This document shows, piece after piece, positions 58,780 through 64,000 of a stretch of 64,000 nt of DNA. Within the stretch, counting starts at the first letter, position 1. Every line of letters starts with the position of its first letter. Origin of the DNA: Augochlora pura (taxonomy: Eukaryota > Arthropoda > Insecta > Hymenoptera > Halictidae). A program made the translations under genes and the position numbers. The notes beneath the pieces are model-generated. The model had not been told where the DNA came from and ran no database searches. It saw only the letters and a list, made by a program, of their open reading frames with translations. The DNA is taken from positions 1,364,001 to 1,428,000 of the forward strand of contig NC_135772.1 in assembly GCF_028453695.1 (NCBI RefSeq). The letters are read 5' to 3'.

Positions 58780-59607
58780 ATTAAGGTAATGACAATTTTT
58801 CCATTCCTCTTTAATATTGATTTTTAAGTCATTTAAATTTTCAAATTGTTTACTTTCTGCATAGACAGCTCTTGATAATAATCATCAACAATTCTCAATG
58901 ATATTTAAGTTCGGGTGCACGCCGGCCATTCCATAACAGGAATTGTCTCTTTTGAAAAATATTCATGAACAATATTGAATAACTTGCGCTATTCATTTTT
59001 CCTTGTATAAAATTAATATCCGTTTTTTCTTTGCAACCTATGCCGCCCCAAATCATTATTCCACCTCCTTCCATTTGTCATCTAATTCTTGTTAATTCTC
59101 ATTTTCGAATGTCATGATAATAGTATGCACTATTATCTGGACCATCCAGACAAAACCGTTTTTCATCTGTAAAGATTATATTCCTCCAGGTTTTCCTCCA
59201 GTGTATATGTTTCTTCGCAAATTCAAGACCTGCTTCCTTATGCTTCTTTGTTAATCGTGGCTTGGCTTTTATTCTCGATCGGTTCATAATATTACTCATT
59301 TGCAGCACACGTCGAACATTTTGATTACTAGTTTGTGCATCAGCTTTGCAAGCAATTTCTCTCGCAGTGGCACAAGAATTAGATGCAGCACGAAGTACAT
59401 TACTGTTGTGTCACGGTACGATAGGGTTGCTGGCCTTTCAGTGCTTTTCCTTTTACCATAGTTATCCACATCTTTTAACACGTTATATACAGCTTTTCTG
59501 CTTCGACCAATTTCTTTTGCAATTTCTGTAATCGTTACTTTCCGTTTTCTTAGAATAAGAATTGCGTTTATGTCACTGTCAGATAATCTTTTACCACGGC
59601 CCATCAC
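58780..59607 (-). pseudogene. Decayed Tc1-like transposase
   Basis: The minus-strand start at 59607 gives MMGRGKRLSDSDINA, the usual opening of this Tc1 group. A helix-turn-helix follows (EIAKEIGRSRKAVYNVLKD), then DNYGKRKSTERPATLSYRD. A frameshift near 59410 moves the reading to the frame that contains KPRLTKKHKEAGLEFAKKH and the first catalytic aspartate in NIIFTDEKRFCLDGPD. A stop follows YYYHDIRK near 59100. Beyond it, MIWGGIGCKEKTDINFI and later LNIIENC (the glutamate of DD34E) and LSRAVYAESKQFENLNDL survive in other frames. The part with the second aspartate is deleted. About 272 codons remain of about 340. Confidence 0.88.
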
Positions 59608-59879
59608 GAAATGCGACAGATACCAATATCAAGAAACACCGAACACCGACTGACCACTTTAACTTCCTTAAACCATGCGACATATTGAAGAAAATCAAGA
59701 TAAACCTTGAGCGTGCTATCATTTTGTCTCTGTCCATTTGCGTGTCTTCATTCTTCCTAAGAGAATATCTCGTAGAAATTCCAATATAGATAGTGTTTAC
59801 ATATTAGTAGAAGGTAGTCTTTTTGTACCATTGGCACATTTCCTGTACCATAATTATAACCGGAGAAATTAAAGACAGC
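59608..59879. other. Spacer right of the Tc1 remnant
   Basis: It probably contains the element's 5' untranslated part and terminus, but I could not define the inverted repeats. Confidence 0.4.
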
Positions 59880-60474
59880 AGCACGCGTGCGCTATCTTTT
59901 TCTCTGGGAGCGTAGGTGTCGCCGGTTTTTCCTTCTAGTTTTCCGCGCCGGTTTCGGGAAATCCAGTGCCGCGGGTACGGCGCGCGTATGAAAAATGATA
60001 GCCGGCCCGCTATGGTATCCAAGCCACTTTTCCCAGCGACATCCTCGATATTCGCTTATCCTCGGAGGACGGTAGCTTCTCGCGCGCGAACGGTTGAATG
60101 GGCCCGGCACAAGGAGCTCGCCGGTATTCGTCGGCCGCCCGTATAAAGACGTCGCGAAAAGCAAGCACGAGGGGGGAGGGGGTGAGCCAGAGGGATCCAC
60201 CTGGGAAATTTAAGAGAACATTCTATCGCGGCGCAGTTATCACGAGGATACGTGGCGAGGCGCCGGCACAGCGTTACCACACTTCTTCTTGACCTCGTTC
60301 AAGTTTCGCCAGCCCGTTGGTGGAACCAACCAACCAGAGGCAGCCCATGACACCCCTCCCCCCGGTTCGCGCGAATTTACGCGCGACGTTAAACGCGCAC
60401 CCGATCGCCGGCCGATCGATCGCCGTCGACTAAGATAATCGCAGATTTTACTTTTTTTTTCCGTTTCGAGCGTC
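59880..60474. other. CpG-dense block
   Basis: High CG density. At least six overlapping frames of 64-102 residues on both strands lack known domains. Confidence 0.4.
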
Positions 60475-60545
60475 AACCCCTTGCACGATGTGATTACGTG
60501 TCGGACACGTGATAAATATTCAATGACAGGTTATGTCAAGATTAT
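60475..60545 (+). mobile_element. Single end of the ACGTGTC-hairpin TTAA family
   Basis: CCCCTTGCACGATGTGATT is followed by ACGTGTCGGACACGT (60496-60510) and then AATGACAGGTTATGT. The order matches the left end at 30593 (CTCTTTGCCGTG, hairpin, AATAACCTGTTACGT). The flank is TCAA, not TTAA. Confidence 0.5.
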
Positions 60546-60759
60546 GTTAATCATCTCATTAAGATCGAATTAATGTGAATTATTATTAATTTCTTCTAAA
60601 TCGAAATAAAATTGTATATTGAATGCAATACATGTACAACTTCTGGTTATTTAAAGCATTTGTGGTTATTTATGTTCCGAGTAAATACGATAATTTTCGG
60701 CACATCATTTTTTGGAGTTAGTTCGATGATCGAACCATTTATTTTGAATGTGAGACTAT
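60546..60759. other. AT-rich spacer
   Basis: A 61-residue frame at 60612-60797 has no motif. Nothing else was seen. Confidence 0.5.
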
Positions 60760-61690
60760 ATGTAGAATACATAGACTATACGTGGACTATAATATAGTTA
60801 TATATTATTATTATATAATTATATGTAAGTACGATATAATTCTATATAACTACAGTATAGTTTGTATATAATATAGCACTATACTAGTAGTATGATATAG
60901 ATCCATAGAGAGTACAGTACTATAATATAGATATGTTATAGATAGTTACTATGATTTATTTATCAATAAATGTTCCCCAATTCTATAAATTCTACAATGC
61001 ACTGCAATTCAGTAATATAATAATATACCTACATCTTCACTATGTATTATAATATAAATTACAGCACATCATGGTATATTATAAATTATATAAAACACTT
61101 GCAGTATAAATGATGTATTATAGCACAAATTGTACTATAGCATATTATATTTTAAAAAGCATATAATACGCTACAATCTAGTAGTATACACTAAATATTA
61201 CAGTACAAATCACAGTATACTATAAATTCTATAATGCACTGCAATACAGTAGTATAGATAAATATCTAGATCTACAGTGTATATTGCAATATAAATTACA
61301 GTACACCATGGTATATTATAGTTTATATAAAACACTGCAATCTTGTAGCATAAATTACGTATTACAGTATAAATTATACTATATCATACTATATCGTAAA
61401 TCATATTTTACAATGCAATCTAGTAGTATATACTATATTATACAGTACAAATCACAGTATATCATTGTATATTACAAATCATATAATCCACTGCAACCTT
61501 GCAGCACAAAATATATCATATTACAGTATATTAAAAATTATACAATATACTGCAGAATAACCGTATAGCGCACTGCAAAAAATCTATAATAAAATATTTA
61601 ATAAAATCTACAATACATGATCTGTAATAAAATCTATAATCTAGAGTCTATTATAAAATCTATAATAAAATATATAGTATATAACCTATA
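60760..61690 (+). repeat. Degenerate TATA/CACTGCAAT array F
   Basis: Blocks such as ACACTGCAAT, TAGTATA and TTACAGTACA recur at about 60-120-bp spacing. The sequence is more varied than arrays A-E, consistent with an older array. Confidence 0.7.
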
Positions 61691-62563
61691 ATAAATTCTA
61701 AAATAGATAATATATGTATATAAATATAGATAATGCAATAAACATATAATATACATAATCCAATCCAAATAAAACTATACAGCATCACAAATCACAATCA
61801 GAAGAAATACATATCACCATGCACGATTTCCATACAAGCTAACACAACACCCTGCAGGAAAGGATTGAAAATTGTCTACGACTCCGCGATCATAGCGAAA
61901 GAATGTCACGACCATTCTCGTAGCTGGTAAACGATCACGGTTCCGTAAAAGCACGGCACGAAAGTGTCCGGTGACGAGCAACGCGTGAAATCATCGGCTA
62001 TTTCACGAAATAATGGACACGTCGTTCGCGCGAGTGACCGCATCCTCCATTACCCGCAATTAACGAACTTCTGTTCGGCTATTAATAGATTTATAGACGG
62101 ACGGCGGGACGCGCCCCTGCAGTAGCCATGCCAGAGGGAAGAAGTACGCGGAGGTGTGGAGGAGGGGGAAGGTGGAGAAGGTGGGCCTCGGTCCACGCAT
62201 GTCGTAGACTCCGTAAAAATATTGCTGTCGTAGAGCGGTCGGAATGTAAACGGGAGAACGTCCGCCGAATTATAGAGGCGAGCAGGTGTAGAATCGTTTC
62301 GTCGCCGTTTCCGACGAATGACGCGCGTCGCTCCGCGCGTCGTGATGGCCGCGCGGCGGCCCCGGGTTGTAACCGTGTCTCTCTACGACCCAACGACCAA
62401 CGTTTACGATCGTCTGTCGGACAAGTTGAGCTTTCCATGAAACGACCGTCAACGCCAACAATATTCTACCGAGAGAGCACGACACCAACGGTGAATCATT
62501 TTTTCATCCGACCGATCGATCGATCGCGCGCGCGAGCGCGATATATAGACCATGCTTATTAAC
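61691..62563. other. A/C-rich flank and CpG-dense block (61870-62550)
   Basis: Overlapping frames of 115 (minus) and 144 (plus) residues are Arg-rich and lack domains. The right edge has CGATCGATCGATCGCGCG. TTAACTCTTTAACGACC at 62559 may be one TTAA-element end. Confidence 0.4.
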
Positions 62564-62719
62564 TCTTTAACGACCTTTCAAATTATATTTGACAGCGAAC
62601 ATCTACATGTTTTCATAGCATTACCATTAAACAATATATAAATATTGTATATAATATTGTATATATATATTGTTATAACAATATTATAACAATAACTTAA
62701 TTGTTATAATAACTATTAT

Positions 62720-62940
62720 AACAATATTAAATACCTCTTGCGATGAATGAAATAAATAAAACAGGTAATATATATTATATTAGCATTAGCATTAAACAAT
62801 AAATAAATAAATATTGTATTACAATATTGCTACGTATATTATATACAATATTTATTTATTGTTTAATGCTAATGCAAATATAATATATATTACCTGTGTT
62901 ATTTATTTCATTGATCGCAAGAGATATCTAATATGTTGAA
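62720..62940 (+). repeat. Long hairpin: arms about 90 bp, loop about 30 bp
   Basis: The left arm (about 62722-62818) has CTCTTGCGAT, GAAATAAATAA, CAGGTAATATATATTATAT and GCATTAGCATTAAACAATAA. The right arm (about 62846-62938) is its reverse complement with few mismatches and small length changes. Transcribed, it would give a long stem. It could be a foldback element, a MITE or a siRNA source. Confidence 0.85.
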
Positions 62941-63265
62941 GATTGTATCTTATATTACATTACATATTACATATTTGTATATAATTTATTTATATTATGT
63001 AACAGATTTCTATGCGTTGCATCTATCGTAGATATATACTTAATATACCAACTACCTAATAATTTACAATAAAAAATAATTCAAGTAAAAATTAGAACAC
63101 AGTACTGTTAATATAAATATTAATAAACAATTTTATGATGCAACAAGAAAACGAAATTATTGCAATCTTCCTATCATGACTGTATATTGTTTACATACAA
63201 ATTGATTCATCTTTGCATTCTCTCTTAAAAAATTGTTTATGTACCGAGATCGAAAATTAATTAAT
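62941..63265. other. AT-rich spacer
   Basis: No gene or repeat can be supported. Confidence 0.5.
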
Positions 63266-63269
63266 TTAA

Positions 63270-63526
63270 GCCTTTTTACTTTAGTAGTAACTCTGAGACA
63301 GTACTGAAGTTATCCCATAACGTTCCAAGATAATTTTTAGGTCGACAAAGTCTAGATTTATATAATTGTTAAGAGTGAAACTATTATAATAAATCACAAG
63401 ACTTTCGTATGCACAATATGCACTTTGTTATACAAAATAGAAATACCGTAGAGAATATAAATGCTATAAGTCGTAAAAATAATTTTATATTTAGAGTTAA
63501 AAATCGCTTCGAGAGCTAGGAAAGGA
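63270..63526 (+). mobile_element. Diverged CACTCGAGTG-family TTAA element, 257 bp
   Basis: TTAA lies at 63266-63269 and 63527-63530. The left end is GCCTTTTTACTTTAGTAGTA, then ACTCTGAGACAGTACTGAAG. The right end, reverse-complemented, is TCCTTTCCTAGCTCTCG. The interior shares GACAAAGTCTAGATTTATA with the element at 17062. Non-coding. Confidence 0.6.
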
Positions 63527-63589
63527 TTAAAAGACACGATTTCTATTTCTCGCGCCGTGCGCTGCATGATCTGCAATTTTCAATTATTA

Positions 63590-63945
63590 GGTTAACGAAA
63601 TTTTTATTCTAGAGTTGAATTTTCGATTCTAGAGTCGACGAATTTTCCATTATAGAGTTGACGAAATTTTTATTCTAGAGTCGACGAATTTGTCATTCGA
63701 GAGTCGATGAAATTTTAATTCTAGAATCGACGATTTTTCCATTCTAGAGTCGATGAATTTTCAATTCTAGAGCCGACGAATTTTCCATTCTAGAGCCGAC
63801 GAATTTTCGATTCTAGAGTCGAGGAATTTTCAATTTTCGAGTCGACGAATTTCCGATTTTCGCGTCGACTAATTTTCGATTTTCGAGTCGCCTAATTTTC
63901 AATTTTCACATCCACGATTTTTCAATTCTCGCGTCGACTAATTTC
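63590..63945 (+). repeat. 24-bp minisatellite TCTAGAGTCGACGAATTTTC, about 15 copies
   Basis: Units hold TCTAGAGTCGACGAATTTTC or TTTTCGAGTCGACTAATTTT. The left units carry CTAGAG and the right units TTTCGCG/TTTCGAG, a gradient along the array. Confidence 0.92.
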
Positions 63946-64000
63946 GAAACTCGCCATGCAACGTTATCGCTGTTTAAAGCACCGAATGACCCGCGCGAAA

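Noticed and set aside
1..64000. tRNA, rRNA, snRNA and conserved microRNA genes
   Set aside because: I looked for B-box-like GGTTCGAATCC, rRNA core motifs and common insect microRNA seeds by eye and saw none. A covariance-model search would be decisive.
1..64000. Telomeric TTAGG repeats
   Set aside because: No TTAGG or CCTAA run was seen, so the window is not subtelomeric on this evidence.

Overview
This looks like a stretch of insect nuclear DNA, most likely hymenopteran (bee, ant or wasp). The organism call is inference. It rests on the AT-rich background cut by short CpG-dense blocks, a mariner and a Tc1 remnant, very many short tandem repeats, and the absence of operons, ribosome binding sites or long open frames. 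No intact protein-coding gene, tRNA, rRNA, CRISPR array or recognisable microRNA was found. The window reads as intergenic or long-intron DNA. The best sign of host genes is a CpG-dense block at about 24.36-26.20 kb that ends in a strong splice donor (a promoter or first-exon candidate), plus three TATA-box candidates at 34.60, 37.49 and 54.39 kb.

Layout: every 2-3 kb a CpG-dense block of 0.4-1.9 kb alternates with AT-rich DNA made of degenerate tandem arrays. Such blocks lie near 0.45, 3.7, 6.3, 8.4, 11.1, 14.8, 16.3, 17.8, 21.4, 24.4, 27.3, 31.5, 34.5, 37.2, 38.9, 39.8, 41.1, 44.0, 45.6, 47.1, 48.7, 50.8, 52.2, 53.1, 54.0, 55.8, 56.8, 58.3, 59.9 and 61.9 kb. In many cases the DNA left of a block is rich in A and C on the + strand and the DNA right of it is rich in G and T, an upward jump in strand skew. 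Long GA/CT tracts sit in or beside the blocks.

Mobile DNA: one 3'-truncated, frameshifted mariner (33.4-34.45 kb) and one decayed Tc1-like element (58.78-59.61 kb). There is also a dense set of short, non-coding, TTAA-flanked elements with piggyBac-like ends. The commonest family begins CCCTTTGCACTCGAGTG and has at least seven full or partial copies. A second family begins CCAGTTAACTGTG and has copies at 1.54-2.21 and 28.37-29.27 kb. Several others, often seen as a single end, share one design: a TTAA flank, a short C-rich terminus, then a perfect or near-perfect palindrome.

Tandem DNA: a 41-bp satellite with higher-order structure (11.93-13.15 kb); an 11-bp array (19.72-19.94); a 21-bp array (44.5-45.15); a 10-bp array (51.3-52.1); a 31-bp array (23.84-24.17); a 24-bp array (63.6-63.95); 74-bp repeats (14.19-14.47); a 174-bp satellite in two inverted locations (2.7-3.2 and 7.35-7.8 kb); a 26-bp array in two inverted locations (5.6-6.1 and 9.6-10.0 kb); and six TATAC/TATGC arrays, three of which share the same 3' end. 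A roughly 220-bp hairpin with arms of about 90 bp lies at 62.72-62.94 kb.
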